A DNA stretch of 64,000 bases, from assembly GCA_965207385.1 (NCBI GenBank), contig CBDBLZ010000021.1, forward strand, positions 1,178,001-1,242,000. Reading direction: 5' to 3'. The notes beneath the pieces are model-generated. The model had not been told where the DNA came from and did not search any database. It saw nothing but the letters and a program-made list of their open reading frames with translations. Shown here piece after piece: positions 8,734 to 17,186 of the stretch. The position numbers and the translations under genes were made by a program. How positions within the stretch are numbered: the first letter of the stretch is position 1; every line of letters starts with the position of its first letter. This stretch comes from CAZXEU01 sp965207385 (GTDB lineage Bacteria; Bacteroidota; Rhodothermia; Rhodothermales; Bin80).

Positions 8734-9525
8734 ATGCCGGCTCGTGATCTCAGGTATTCCTGGATTTGCTCGTCTGTTGGTATTTGCATCCTGTTCGGGA
8801 TGGCCTCGCCCGCGGTCGCCCAGCTTGACTTTGCGCTACAGGTTGGCAGCCTGAAGAATCCGTTTTCCGGTTCGACGGCGCCGACCCGAATACTCACGTT
8901 TCAGCACGCGGCACAGTGGCAGTACGGAGATACGTTCTTCTTTATCGACTGGCTCGATGACACGATGGCCGACGGGTTCAACGATGTGGAGTTCTATGGA
9001 GAGTGGTATCCCACGTTGAGTTTCTCCAAGGTTAGGGGCTCGACGGTAGGCGCAGGGCCGATAGCAGATATTTCGGTTATCATGGGGCTCAACTTTGATG
9101 CGGATGCTGACGTTATCAAGTACCTGCCGGGGGGCCGCCTGTCCTGGAGCGTGCCGGGTTTCGTGTTTCTGAACACGGACTTTACGGCGGTAATGGACGC
9201 GAGCAACGGGCTTGCGCAGGGCGGGGCACCTACTACCACGAACGGCTTCATGTTTGATGTGAGCTGGCTATATCCGATTTCCGTCGGAGGCCAGTCGTTC
9301 GCCTTTACCGGGCACGCCGAGTACATCAGCGCAGTGGAAAACGAAAGTGGACAGGAAGTGAAGGCGTGGATTCTTGCCCAGCCACAACTGACCTGGGACT
9401 TGGGCGCTGCGCTGGGCTCTGCCGGCCACCTTATGGTTGGCATCGAGTTTCAGATCTGGCGAAACAAGCTGGGCACGGACGAGAGCGAATACGTGCCGCA
9501 GCTGCTAGTCGTTTGGCGGGTCTAG
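8734..9525 (+). CDS. Tsx-like/DUF5020 outer membrane beta-barrel protein
   Basis: A 263-residue secreted outer membrane protein. The N terminus carries a signal peptide (hydrophobic ICILFGMASPAVA up to about residue 29). The body has alternating short strands rich in aromatic residues, with FFFIDWLDD, VEFYGEWYPTLSF and a terminal strand ending LLVVWRV, the pattern of nucleoside-specific channel (Tsx) relatives annotated as DUF5020. A strong ribosome site GGAGGT lies at 8720-8725, eight bases before the ATG. The ammonium transporter follows 172 bases later. Nucleoside transport is a family inference only. Confidence 0.72.
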   Translation: MPARDLRYSWICSSVGICILFGMASPAVAQLDFALQVGSLKNPFSGSTAPTRILTFQHAAQWQYGDTFFFIDWLDDTMADGFNDVEFYGEWYPTLSFSKVRGSTVGAGPIADISVIMGLNFDADADVIKYLPGGRLSWSVPGFVFLNTDFTAVMDASNGLAQGGAPTTTNGFMFDVSWLYPISVGGQSFAFTGHAEYISAVENESGQEVKAWILAQPQLTWDLGAALGSAGHLMVGIEFQIWRNKLGTDESEYVPQLLVVWRV

Positions 9526-9697
9526 GCCTGCCAGCTCCGCCCGGGTTACGGCATGGAACCGTGGCCTTCTGTTGCATGGCCAGCCGGCAGAGATTAGATT
9601 AGCCGCGAGTTTTCTGTCAGAATCAGTCGGGACGACCGGGAATTGCGTGCGGGATGCGGGACTAGCCTGCCGCCGTCATCACTAGACCAACCAGGAC

Positions 9698-10984
9698 ATG
9701 AACACCGAAGCTCAGTTCGTATTCAACACCTTTTCGTTCCTGATTTGGGGCGGATTGGTCATGTGGATGGCCGCGGGTTTTACCATGCTGGAATCCGGCT
9801 CGGTCCGCACGAAGAATGCCTCTGTAATCTGCCTCAAGAACATTGGCCTGTACTCCATAGCTGGCATTGCCTTCTATCTGATCGGGTACAATCTGATGTA
9901 CGTGGATGTCACTGGGTGGATAGGGAAGATCGGTCTTTTCTATCACTCCTCGGCCGAGGAGCTTGCGCTTCTGGGCGGCGACGACAGTGCGCTGGAGGCT
10001 GTGCTGGGCAATGGCTATTCGGTGATGTCCGACTGGTTTTTCCAGATGGTATTCGTTGCGACGGCGGCCTCCATTGTTTCCGGGTCGCTGGCAGAGCGCG
10101 TCAAGCTTTTGCCATTCTTTATTTTCACGTCCGCGCTCACGGCCATCATCTACCCGCTCGTCGGGGCCTGGACCTGGGGGGAGGGTTGGCTTTATGAATT
10201 AGGATTCCAGGACTTTGCCGGCTCGACCATCGTTCACGGCGTCGGCGGCTGGGCTGCACTTGCGGGTGCCATCGTAGTCGGGGCCCGTCACGGCAAGTTC
10301 AGGAAGGATGGCAGTGTCCGGGCGACGCCGCCTTCCAGCGTTCCGGTTGTCACGCTGGGAGTATTCATCCTGTGGCTCGGGTGGTTTGGGTTCAACGGAG
10401 GATCCCAGCTGGCACTCGGCACTGCTGTCGACGCGGTTTCCATGGCAAAGGTGCTGGTGAATACCAACCTGGCCGCTGCCGCCGGCGTGATGACGGCGCT
10501 TGCGGTATCACGCCCGATCCTTGGCAGATTCGATCTGTTCGCCGTGCTAAACGGGGCTATAGCCGGACTGGTGGCCATTACGGCGGGTCCAACCATGACG
10601 AGTCACTACCTGGCCCTAATCGTGGGCGGCGTGGGTGCCGTGGTTTGTATTGCGTCGATCCGGCTGCTTGAGAAGTTTCACGTCGATGACGTGGTGGGAG
10701 CTGTGCCTGCCCACCTCTTTTCCGGGATCTGGGGAACGCTTGCTGTGAGCTTTACCAGCGGTGGAGACTTTCTGGTGCAGCTGCTCGGCGTCTGCGCAAT
10801 CGGAGTGTTTGTATTCGGCCTCTCCTTCGCGCTATGGAAGATCCTTGCCAGGACCACTGGCGTGAGAGTATCGTTGCGCGTGGAGAGATTGGGTCAGGAC
10901 GTTGCGGAGCTCGGCATTGACGCCTACCCTGAATTCGTGCTTGTGCCCGAGGATTTCGGCGATGAGGACGATGAGGAGTCGTAG
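9698..10984 (+). CDS. amt: Ammonium transporter (Amt family)
   Basis: An integral inner membrane channel for ammonium/ammonia, 428 residues with about eleven hydrophobic segments. The N-terminal helix FLIWGGLVMWMAAGFTMLES matches family helix 1. The two pore histidines are in STIVHGVGGWAALAGA (near residue 180) and DDVVGAVPAHLFSGIWGTL (near residue 330); this pair is diagnostic. The tail ends in an acidic EDFGDEDDEES stretch rather than the usual basic regulatory tail. No GlnK/PII gene is next to it, which is a common partner elsewhere. ATG 9698 is preceded only by a weak AGGA. Confidence 0.95.
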   Translation: MNTEAQFVFNTFSFLIWGGLVMWMAAGFTMLESGSVRTKNASVICLKNIGLYSIAGIAFYLIGYNLMYVDVTGWIGKIGLFYHSSAEELALLGGDDSALEAVLGNGYSVMSDWFFQMVFVATAASIVSGSLAERVKLLPFFIFTSALTAIIYPLVGAWTWGEGWLYELGFQDFAGSTIVHGVGGWAALAGAIVVGARHGKFRKDGSVRATPPSSVPVVTLGVFILWLGWFGFNGGSQLALGTAVDAVSMAKVLVNTNLAAAAGVMTALAVSRPILGRFDLFAVLNGAIAGLVAITAGPTMTSHYLALIVGGVGAVVCIASIRLLEKFHVDDVVGAVPAHLFSGIWGTLAVSFTSGGDFLVQLLGVCAIGVFVFGLSFALWKILARTTGVRVSLRVERLGQDVAELGIDAYPEFVLVPEDFGDEDDEES

Positions 10985-11325
10985 AGGACTTAGTGCGGCA
11001 GGCCAGGGCGCTTGCGGCAGAAGCGCCGCGGTTTAGCCGTTGCTACCGAACATGGAAGACGCGTAGAGCGTCAGTCTTCGGCGCGAATAGGAGTCGGCCA
11101 GCTACGCGTACGATCTGGCCCCACGTCGCGGCTTGCAAGCTGTCGCAAAGGAGCCCGTCAATACGTGCGCCGGGCCAGTTGCGTACAGGAACGCCCCGTC
11201 GCAGCCACCGCCAAGCTTGGATTCCACGAAACGGCACAACGCCGCCGGCTTGGCATCAGAAGTGTACCCTATAGAAGGTCGCGCAGGTCTTCAATCGGTC
11301 CGCCCAGGGTACGGCAGGCAGATCC
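10985..11325. other. Intergenic stretch between amt and the second partner-switching operon
   Basis: About 340 bases with no supported gene on either strand. The flanking genes converge, so this is a shared 3' region. The only structure found is a short inverted repeat near its left end. Plus-strand open frames here have no recognisable translation. I looked for a tRNA-like cloverleaf and found none. Confidence 0.4.
11007..11027 (+). terminator. Weak terminator-like hairpin after amt
   Basis: GGCGCTT at 11007-11013 pairs perfectly with AAGCGCC at 11021-11027 around a seven-base loop, 22 bases after the amt stop. It is followed by GCGGTTTAG, a run of only three T. The position suits the end of the amt transcript, but the missing U tract makes intrinsic termination doubtful. 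Confidence 0.3.
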
Positions 11326-11664
11326 CTACATCTCGTTCAGCGCGCCCTTTCTCGATTTGCGAATCGGAATGATCTGGTCAAAGCCACTTATGCTGAATAT
11401 CTCGCGGATACTGTCCTGCATCGAACAAAGGATTAGCTTCCCTTTTCGGGCATGCAGCTTCTTGGCCGTAATGAGCAGAACCCGCATTCCGGAACTGCTG
11501 ATAAACACGAGCCGGCTGAAATCAACGACAATCTGATTCTCGCCGCTCTCCACATGGCCAATGATCACGTTTTCAAACGAGCGGGCATTGGAGCTGTCTA
11601 GTCGCGCAATGGGCAGCAAGACCAACGCCGTACCTTCGCGTTCTTCCAAGACTTCAATTTCCAC
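11326..11664 (-). CDS. STAS-domain anti-sigma factor antagonist (module 2)
   Basis: A STAS protein of about 112 residues, the third gene of the second partner-switching operon. Visible features are IVVDFSRLVFISSSGMRVLL, the strand-helix element with the phosphorylatable serines, and IREIFSISGFDQIIPI near the end. I choose the GTG at 11664: it is preceded by a clear GGAGGT (minus strand, 11676-11671) with six bases of spacing, and family similarity begins just after it. An ATG at 11706 would overlap the kinase stop as ATGA but adds 14 residues without STAS character. In this module the kinase precedes the STAS gene, the reverse of module 1. Confidence 0.85.
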   Translation of the reverse strand: MEIEVLEEREGTALVLLPIARLDSSNARSFENVIIGHVESGENQIVVDFSRLVFISSSGMRVLLITAKKLHARKGKLILCSMQDSIREIFSISGFDQIIPIRKSRKGALNEM

Positions 11665-11702
11665 TAATGCACCTCCGATAAAGTTTGGGTGAAGCCGAAC
11701 CG

Positions 11703-12143
11703 TCAAGCGGTTTCGGGTACCAGATCGTATTCCAACTGGAGCCGGTTCCGATTGTTGACGAATGCATATGAAACCCGATCTGCCTGCTGCTTGATCAAGT
11801 GCAAGCCCAAACCTCCGATAGGTCTGGCATCCAGTTCGGACGTGAGATCAGGGTTGGTTTCCTGCGTTGGATCGAATTCTTGACCGTCAGACTCAACTAC
11901 GAGCACCACGGACTGTTTCTCCACATACAGGCAAATGCCGATCTTGGGCTCGACAATATCGCCGAATTCGCCATGGATTACAGTGTTCGTGATCAACTCT
12001 TCAAGCGCGAGATTGATCATGAAGTTCATCTTCATGGAAAGATCGTGGGCCTCACCGAAAGTTTCCACCATCTCAGCCAGATTGCGGAGTTCGGAAAGCC
12101 GTGCCTGAATTGAAATCTCGAGTCGGTCGGCCATATTAAGCAA
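11703..12143 (-). CDS. RsbW-like serine kinase (module 2)
   Basis: A 146-residue GHKL-type kinase. The N box is INLALEELITNTVIH near residue 45, the G1 region VVESDGQEFDPTQE near residue 85, and the G2 region PIGGLGLHLIKQQAD near residue 110. It is the partner of the SpoIIE-type phosphatase whose gene it overlaps by eight bases (12136-12143) and of the STAS gene downstream. Little of its sequence outside the boxes resembles the module 1 kinase, so the two modules look like separate circuits rather than a recent duplication. No sigma factor gene is near. Confidence 0.88.
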   Translation of the reverse strand: MLNMADRLEISIQARLSELRNLAEMVETFGEAHDLSMKMNFMINLALEELITNTVIHGEFGDIVEPKIGICLYVEKQSVVLVVESDGQEFDPTQETNPDLTSELDARPIGGLGLHLIKQQADRVSYAFVNNRNRLQLEYDLVPETA

Positions 12144-14634
12144 TGTCGTTCTTCCGGTGCAATACGAGGCAGGTCATGTCATCCGCTGCCGGGGCGCCTG
12201 TCGCGAAGCTGCCGATCGTGGTCCAGACCTGATTAACGATCTCTTCGGGGGAATCTCCGCCGGTCCCGTCGATGGTTTCTTCGAGACGCTCCCGTCCAAA
12301 AATCTCTCCCTCGATATTGACCATGTCCGTGAGACCATCGGTGTACAGGAAAAGTGTCTCTCCCGGCTGCAGTACGGTTGTGCCGCTAGAATAAGGAAAG
12401 TCTTCCATTAAGCCCATGGCCAGTCCGCCGGTAGGCGGAAGCGTTTTTCTTGACCCGTTCGGCCCCAAAATATACGGCGGCTCATGTCCAGCGCTGACAT
12501 AATCTATGGTGCCATTCTTGAGGTCGACCATGGCGAGGAACGTAGTTACAAAGAGCCCCATGGGGTTTTGGCTGCAAAGGCGTCTGTTCGCCTCGTCGGC
12601 GATAGCTGATATGGTCTCGATTCGCTCTGCCACGGCAAATTTGACCGCAGCCTGGGAGGCAGCCATAAAGAGCGCTGCAGCTACGCCTTTGCCGGACACG
12701 TCTCCGATGGCCACGAACAGCTTGCCCTCCTCCGGCTCAAGGAAATCCACGAAGTCACCGCCGACGCGCTGGGCAGGGTTCATTCTGGCGCACGCGGAAA
12801 ATGCCTTGAGTTGGACTGTGCCCTCGCGAACTAGCGCGGCCTGCACGATCTTGGCCATTTCAAGATCCTGATTGATGGCCTCCTGCGCCCGCCGTAGCTG
12901 GTGGTTGGTGGTCTGCAACTCCTGTGTGCGCTCGGATACCAGTGTCTCCAAAACCTCCTCGCGGTTGAAGACCTGGGCTGACATGTCCAGGAAGACGCGG
13001 GCAAGACTGCCTATTTCATCGCTCCTGTTGGCAACGGGCTCCATCAGGGTATTGTCAGGCTGCTCTCCACTTTCCACTTCTCGTGCGGCTTCGGCAATCA
13101 CCTCTATTGGACGTGTAAGGAGGCGCGCACCGAAGAAGGTGGCAATGGCGGTGAGGCTGAGCAGGAAGAGAGCAATAAGCGCCGTCCTGCGCGCTTCGGC
13201 CCGTACCGTCTCGGCAATGGCGTCGAGATTGACGAAGAACACCATGCCGCCAATTAGAATACCTCCCACGTTGATGATGGGTGATGCGGCCCAGATGCCA
13301 CGCTCCTGCGGCGACCGCAGCGCCAGCCTGGCAGAACTCACGACGACGCTGTCCCGCATGGCCATTTCGAGCAGCGTGTCAGCCGCTGCAGGAATCTCTC
13401 TTCCGAGCGCCGCATCGATCTCGCCGGATTCGGCCTGGTAGCGGGCAAACGCGGCCAGCTCCAGTGTCTGGTTGTAGATCCACAGGCCGCGCGGCAGGCC
13501 GTTTTCGACCGCCACCCTGGCCTCTTCCTGGTAGACGCTGTAGAGTAGATTGCCCGAGCTGCTCTCGATCGGAACGCCGACCTGTATGATCCTGCCGCTG
13601 CCCGGGCGCGCAAAAGTGACGTACTTGTACCTCCCGGCGTCTCTTCGGTGCATGGCCGTGGGATGCTCAATCAGATTCAGGGTACCATCCAGCACCGAAT
13701 CCAGCTCTGCCATATGGGCAAGCGTGGCTCGCAGCGAATCATCGGAATCAAGGCTGGCATACATGCCCGACCCGCGAGCATCGGTAATGCGGATCTCGCC
13801 CATGTCAGAGATGGCCACCAGCCGGGCAAGTGCTTGGTCAATCCGGTCGGAATTCCAGTTTGCGTCCTCGGCGGCGCGGATGAAATGATCCAGCATCCTG
13901 GCCTCGCTCGCCAGCTGCTGGTCCAGGATGCCCTCTATAATTGCCGAGACATCGGCGCGCTCCGAAGTATATATTTCACTGAGTATTTCCCCCTCGCCAG
14001 CCTCCAGTTCGTTGCCGACCTGCACGATCCGGTGCTGGTCCACGCCGCCGACCCCGACATACTTGAAGGTCTTTCCGTCGATTTCCCTGACCTGGGCGGG
14101 CTGGGTAATGACAGCCGCGCTGTCGGTAGGCGTATGGAGCAGCGAATAGAACTTGGAAGCCTGCGGCTGCACTGCGGGGTCGGGGCTAAAGGCAAAATAC
14201 CACGGCTCTCCCGCATCGGGCCCTGTGGTATAGCGGACATTGGTCAGGTAGGCGTACGCCTCCTCATCCGTAATCCAGAATTCGTCAAGGACGGTCTCGG
14301 CAACAATTGTTGTAAGGATGTCTATGACCTGCGTAGTATCGTAGCCGGCCTCGGCTGCCGCCGCGACCAGGTACGCTGCGATATGGCTCTGCGACGCCAT
14401 CGGACCGTTCAGCGTGGCGTCAATTGTACGAAAGACGTTGGCAAGCGAAATCTCGCCCTTGTCAGCAAAATTCGAGGCAAGCAGTCCTGCAAGCTGCTCG
14501 GAATACTGCTGCGCTTCGTCGCGCAATGCCGTGGACGTCTGGTACAGCAGCGTTACGGATGTGGCAAGAACCGTAACAAGCAGCAGGGCCGATGTGGCAA
14601 TGAATACGCGCGGGGCGAGGCGAAGGCGTTTCAT
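12136..14634 (-). CDS. Sensor SpoIIE-type phosphatase with periplasmic domain and HAMP (module 2)
   Basis: An 832-residue transmembrane serine phosphatase. Residues about 10-30 form the first membrane helix, then comes a large extracytoplasmic region of roughly 440 residues that looks like a Cache-type double sensor (the motif GRYKYVTFARPGSGRIIQVG resembles ligand-domain strands; assignment is inference). A second helix TALIALFLLSLTAIATFFGA is followed by a HAMP linker (LLTRPIEVIAEAAREVESGE), a short coiled coil, and the PP2C_SIG domain with VGGDFVDF, IGDVSGKGVAAALFMA, VSAGHEPPYIL, FLYTDGLTDM and DDMTCLVL. ATG 14634 is preferred to GTG 14640. It heads a minus-strand operon with overlapping kinase and STAS genes. 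Confidence 0.92.
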   Translation of the reverse strand: MKRLRLAPRVFIATSALLLVTVLATSVTLLYQTSTALRDEAQQYSEQLAGLLASNFADKGEISLANVFRTIDATLNGPMASQSHIAAYLVAAAAEAGYDTTQVIDILTTIVAETVLDEFWITDEEAYAYLTNVRYTTGPDAGEPWYFAFSPDPAVQPQASKFYSLLHTPTDSAAVITQPAQVREIDGKTFKYVGVGGVDQHRIVQVGNELEAGEGEILSEIYTSERADVSAIIEGILDQQLASEARMLDHFIRAAEDANWNSDRIDQALARLVAISDMGEIRITDARGSGMYASLDSDDSLRATLAHMAELDSVLDGTLNLIEHPTAMHRRDAGRYKYVTFARPGSGRIIQVGVPIESSSGNLLYSVYQEEARVAVENGLPRGLWIYNQTLELAAFARYQAESGEIDAALGREIPAAADTLLEMAMRDSVVVSSARLALRSPQERGIWAASPIINVGGILIGGMVFFVNLDAIAETVRAEARRTALIALFLLSLTAIATFFGARLLTRPIEVIAEAAREVESGEQPDNTLMEPVANRSDEIGSLARVFLDMSAQVFNREEVLETLVSERTQELQTTNHQLRRAQEAINQDLEMAKIVQAALVREGTVQLKAFSACARMNPAQRVGGDFVDFLEPEEGKLFVAIGDVSGKGVAAALFMAASQAAVKFAVAERIETISAIADEANRRLCSQNPMGLFVTTFLAMVDLKNGTIDYVSAGHEPPYILGPNGSRKTLPPTGGLAMGLMEDFPYSSGTTVLQPGETLFLYTDGLTDMVNIEGEIFGRERLEETIDGTGGDSPEEIVNQVWTTIGSFATGAPAADDMTCLVLHRKNDIA

Positions 14635-14739
14635 GACCACAAAGAAGGCAGGTTAGACCGGCTCGCTGCTACCAGGCGACCCAGCAATTGGATTACGGCA
14701 TCAATCCGGGAAAATACAATAAAAGTGTTGACGTTCGTA

Positions 14740-14762
14740 ACCCGGAATTACGCTTTCCGGGT
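14740..14762. repeat. Perfect 8-bp inverted repeat upstream of the module 2 operon
   Basis: ACCCGGAA at 14740-14747 pairs with TTCCGGGT at 14755-14762 around the loop TTACGCT. It lies about 105 bases upstream of the phosphatase ATG, next to an AT-rich patch (14709-14730) that may hold its promoter. It could be an operator for the module 2 operon or an end structure of the amidohydrolase transcript. There is no T run directly after it on the minus strand. Confidence 0.45.
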
Positions 14763-14902
14763 GGTTGGCGGGCGGCATTCGAGCTCATCGCATCAGGCGA
14801 AGGGCTCAGCCGCGCACTTTCCAGCCGAACTACTGGAGCTTTCGCGCGTGCAGATTGCTCTGCTTTTGGTCCCTGCGAAACGTACTGCCGGCCAGGCACC
14901 CG

Positions 14903-16087
14903 CTACTCGCGCGCAAGCCGCTTCCACGCCAGATACGCCATAAAGCCGCTGGATACACGCAAGGCCTCCTCGTCGATGGTAAAGCGAGGTGTGTGCAGTG
15001 CATGCGGACAGCCGACCCCCATTTGATAGAAGGCGCCGCGTACCTCCTGGAGGAAGTAGGCGAAGTCCTCTCCTCCGAACCAGAGCTCTGACTCTCGCGT
15101 GTTGCCGCTCCCTACGTAATCCTCGGCGGCCTCGCGAACGAGGGCTGCCTCTCCGGGATCATTGAATACGGCCGGCGGCCCTGCGGCGATGTCGACCGCA
15201 GCCTCGGCGCCGTACGTTCGCGCCGCATCGGCCGCAATGGTGCTTATGAGATCGTGCGCACGAAATCTCCATTCTTCCTGCATCGCACGGAATGTGCCCT
15301 CTATTTGCACCGCATTTGGAAGAATATTCGTGGCACCGTCTGCGGTCATGTTTCCGAATGAGAGCAGGCTCGGCACATCGGGAGGACAGTGGCGACTGAT
15401 GACGCCCTGCAGCGCAACAACCGTATGGCAGGCTGCCAGCATGACGTCGCACTGAAGCAAGTGGGGCTCAGCCGCGTGTCCGCCCCTGCCCCGGACAGTG
15501 ATTCGAACCTCGTCGGCAGAGGCCATGAAAAGGCCTGGACGAACACCGATCGTACCCGCGGGGAGCGCGGGAAAAGCATGCTGCCCGAAGGCGGCAGCCG
15601 GCTCGGGATCCAGTACTCCCTCCCGGATCATGGCCTGGGCGCCACTGGGGAGGCGTTCCTCACTCGGCTGGAACACGAACCGCACGGAACCGGATAGCCT
15701 GTGTCGCAGGCCGGCCAGGATCATGGCGGTTCCGAGGAGCGAAGACGTGTGCATGTCGTGTCCGCACGCATGCATACGACCGGGACTCTGCGAAGCAAAA
15801 TCGAGGCCCGTCTCTTCCGTAATCGGCAGTGCGTCCATGTCGGCACGCAGCAGTACACAGGGGCCAGGCAGCTGCCCTTCCAGCGTCGCCTCGATGCCGG
15901 TTCCCGCAACGGGGCAACGCAGCGAGAGTCCAAGCGGTGCCAGCGTCTCGTGCACCAGGCGGGCAGTCTCGTGCTCCTCGTTGGCGAGCTCAGGATTGCG
16001 GTGGATGATGCGGCGGAGCCGCACAATCTCGGGGAAGACGTTGGCAGCTGCAGCCTTTATGGAATCAAGCATGGAGCCGTGCGTCAC
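14903..16087 (-). CDS. M20 family amidohydrolase (N-acyl-amino acid hydrolase type)
   Basis: A 394-residue zinc-dependent amidohydrolase of the M20D group, which includes hippurate and N-acyl-L-amino acid hydrolases. The metal-binding motifs are RADMDALPITEE (near residue 80), HACGHDMHTSSLLG (near residue 105, with the Cys-Gly-His ligands) and QPSEERLPSGA (near residue 140, with the catalytic Glu). The late WFGGEDFAYFLQ supplies the last metal ligand region. There is no signal peptide, so it should be cytoplasmic. It lies alone on the minus strand, 50 bases from the DUF58 gene. The acyl substrate cannot be read from the sequence. Confidence 0.9.
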   Translation of the reverse strand: MTHGSMLDSIKAAAANVFPEIVRLRRIIHRNPELANEEHETARLVHETLAPLGLSLRCPVAGTGIEATLEGQLPGPCVLLRADMDALPITEETGLDFASQSPGRMHACGHDMHTSSLLGTAMILAGLRHRLSGSVRFVFQPSEERLPSGAQAMIREGVLDPEPAAAFGQHAFPALPAGTIGVRPGLFMASADEVRITVRGRGGHAAEPHLLQCDVMLAACHTVVALQGVISRHCPPDVPSLLSFGNMTADGATNILPNAVQIEGTFRAMQEEWRFRAHDLISTIAADAARTYGAEAAVDIAAGPPAVFNDPGEAALVREAAEDYVGSGNTRESELWFGGEDFAYFLQEVRGAFYQMGVGCPHALHTPRFTIDEEALRVSSGFMAYLAWKRLARE

Positions 16088-16137
16088 TATCGGCAGGCGT
16101 CAAACGGTGCCGCGTTCCTGCGGTCCGCACATCGGGC

Positions 16138-17073
16138 CTACTTGAGTTTCCGCCGCTTGTTCAGGTAGGAAAGCAGCGCCGTGCCGTATGATTCCGCTGT
16201 ATCTAGTTCCACAAATTCCACATTCTGCTCCAGGCAACGGCGCCGGAACCGGGCACTGAATTCCTGCGCGGTGCGAACAAAGGCCTTTCGGAGCTGCGCG
16301 GGATGCAGCGACATCTCTTCTCCCGTTTCCATATCGCGAAACACCATTGGAACATTCTCGAAGTTGAAGTTGCTCTCGGTATCGCCTTCGAGAATGCGAA
16401 ATACGAGTACCTCGTGCCCCCTGTGGCGGAGGTGGCGCAGTGCCCGAACAAGGTCTTCGGCTGCGCCGACATTCTCCATCAGATCCGTGATCACGACCAC
16501 AAATGAGCGGCGGTGGATCCGTTCTGCAACTTCATGCAGGGCGGCCGAGGCGTGCGTGCGCTTGCCGGCAGAAGGCAATGCCGTAAAGCGTTCGAGCTCA
16601 GCCAGAATTCGGCGCAGATAGCTGGCCGTACATCTGGGCCGGAGCAGCGTGTGAACTGATTCGTCAAACCCAATGAGTCCCGTGGCATCCCGCTGCCGGA
16701 TCATGAGATAATGCAAGGCCGCCGCCAGGTATGCGCCGTAGGCCAGCTTTGAAAGGCTGCCGGTGCGCCGATAGCGCATGGAAGGGGAAGTATCCAGAAC
16801 TACGTAGTGTCGCAGGTTGGTCTCCTCCTCATACTGCTTCACGTAGTGGCGGTCTGTCTTGCCGAACACCTTCCAGTCCACATGGCGCAGTTCATCGCCG
16901 GGGTTGTAAGGACGGTGTTCGGCAAACTCCACGGAGAAGCCGTGGTACGGACTTCGGTGCAATCCCGTAATGAATCCCTCCACGGCAAGCCGGGCCCGAA
17001 GGTCCATGGTCTTTAGCCGCGAAATCACGTGCGGGTCGAGATACCGGAGTGCGCTGTCCTGGACGCGGGGCAT
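16138..17073 (-). CDS. DUF58 / VWA-like domain protein
   Basis: A 311-residue cytoplasmic protein of the DUF58 family. The signature RPYNPGDELRHVDWKVFGKT near residue 52 is the DUF58 core, followed by a von Willebrand A-like fold with DTSPSMRYR near residue 92 and VVVITDLMENVG near residue 190. The family normally works with a MoxR-type AAA ATPase encoded beside it; here none is adjacent, the nearest being the CoxD-like gene at 23891. The gene is divergent from pyrR. Its function is unknown; a chaperone-like role with a MoxR ATPase is inference from the family. Confidence 0.88.
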   Translation of the reverse strand: MPRVQDSALRYLDPHVISRLKTMDLRARLAVEGFITGLHRSPYHGFSVEFAEHRPYNPGDELRHVDWKVFGKTDRHYVKQYEEETNLRHYVVLDTSPSMRYRRTGSLSKLAYGAYLAAALHYLMIRQRDATGLIGFDESVHTLLRPRCTASYLRRILAELERFTALPSAGKRTHASAALHEVAERIHRRSFVVVITDLMENVGAAEDLVRALRHLRHRGHEVLVFRILEGDTESNFNFENVPMVFRDMETGEEMSLHPAQLRKAFVRTAQEFSARFRRRCLEQNVEFVELDTAESYGTALLSYLNKRRKLK

Positions 17074-17114
17074 GGGTTTTGGTTGAACGACGAATGCCGG
17101 ATTCTACGGAGCCC

Positions 17115-17149
17115 GGGCGCTGGGTTCCGGCTGTCGCGCCCAGCGGCCC
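17115..17149 (+). promoter_or_regulatory. Candidate pyrR leader hairpin
   Basis: GGGCGCTGGG at 17115-17124 pairs with CCCAGCG plus CCC at 17039 offset positions 17139-17145 and 17147-17149, with one bulged G at 17146 and a 14-base loop. It ends 37 bases before the pyrR ATG. PyrR proteins bind bulged RNA hairpins in pyr leaders, so this is a candidate autoregulatory site. The loop does not clearly match the known PyrR binding loop, and the region also carries the upstream side of the divergent DUF58 gene, so the call is tentative. Confidence 0.35.
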
Positions 17150-17186
17150 ATACGCATGCCGCACGCAAAATGGGTAATTTGGTCCC

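Noticed and set aside
10985..11325. A tRNA or small RNA gene in the amt 3' region
   Set aside because: I found no cloverleaf arms or conserved T-loop; only a seven-base-pair hairpin is present.
13648..14943. A 431-codon plus-strand open frame
   Set aside because: It lies antisense to the sensor phosphatase gene, whose domains are clear; the translation has no family trait and simply mirrors the codon bias of the real gene.
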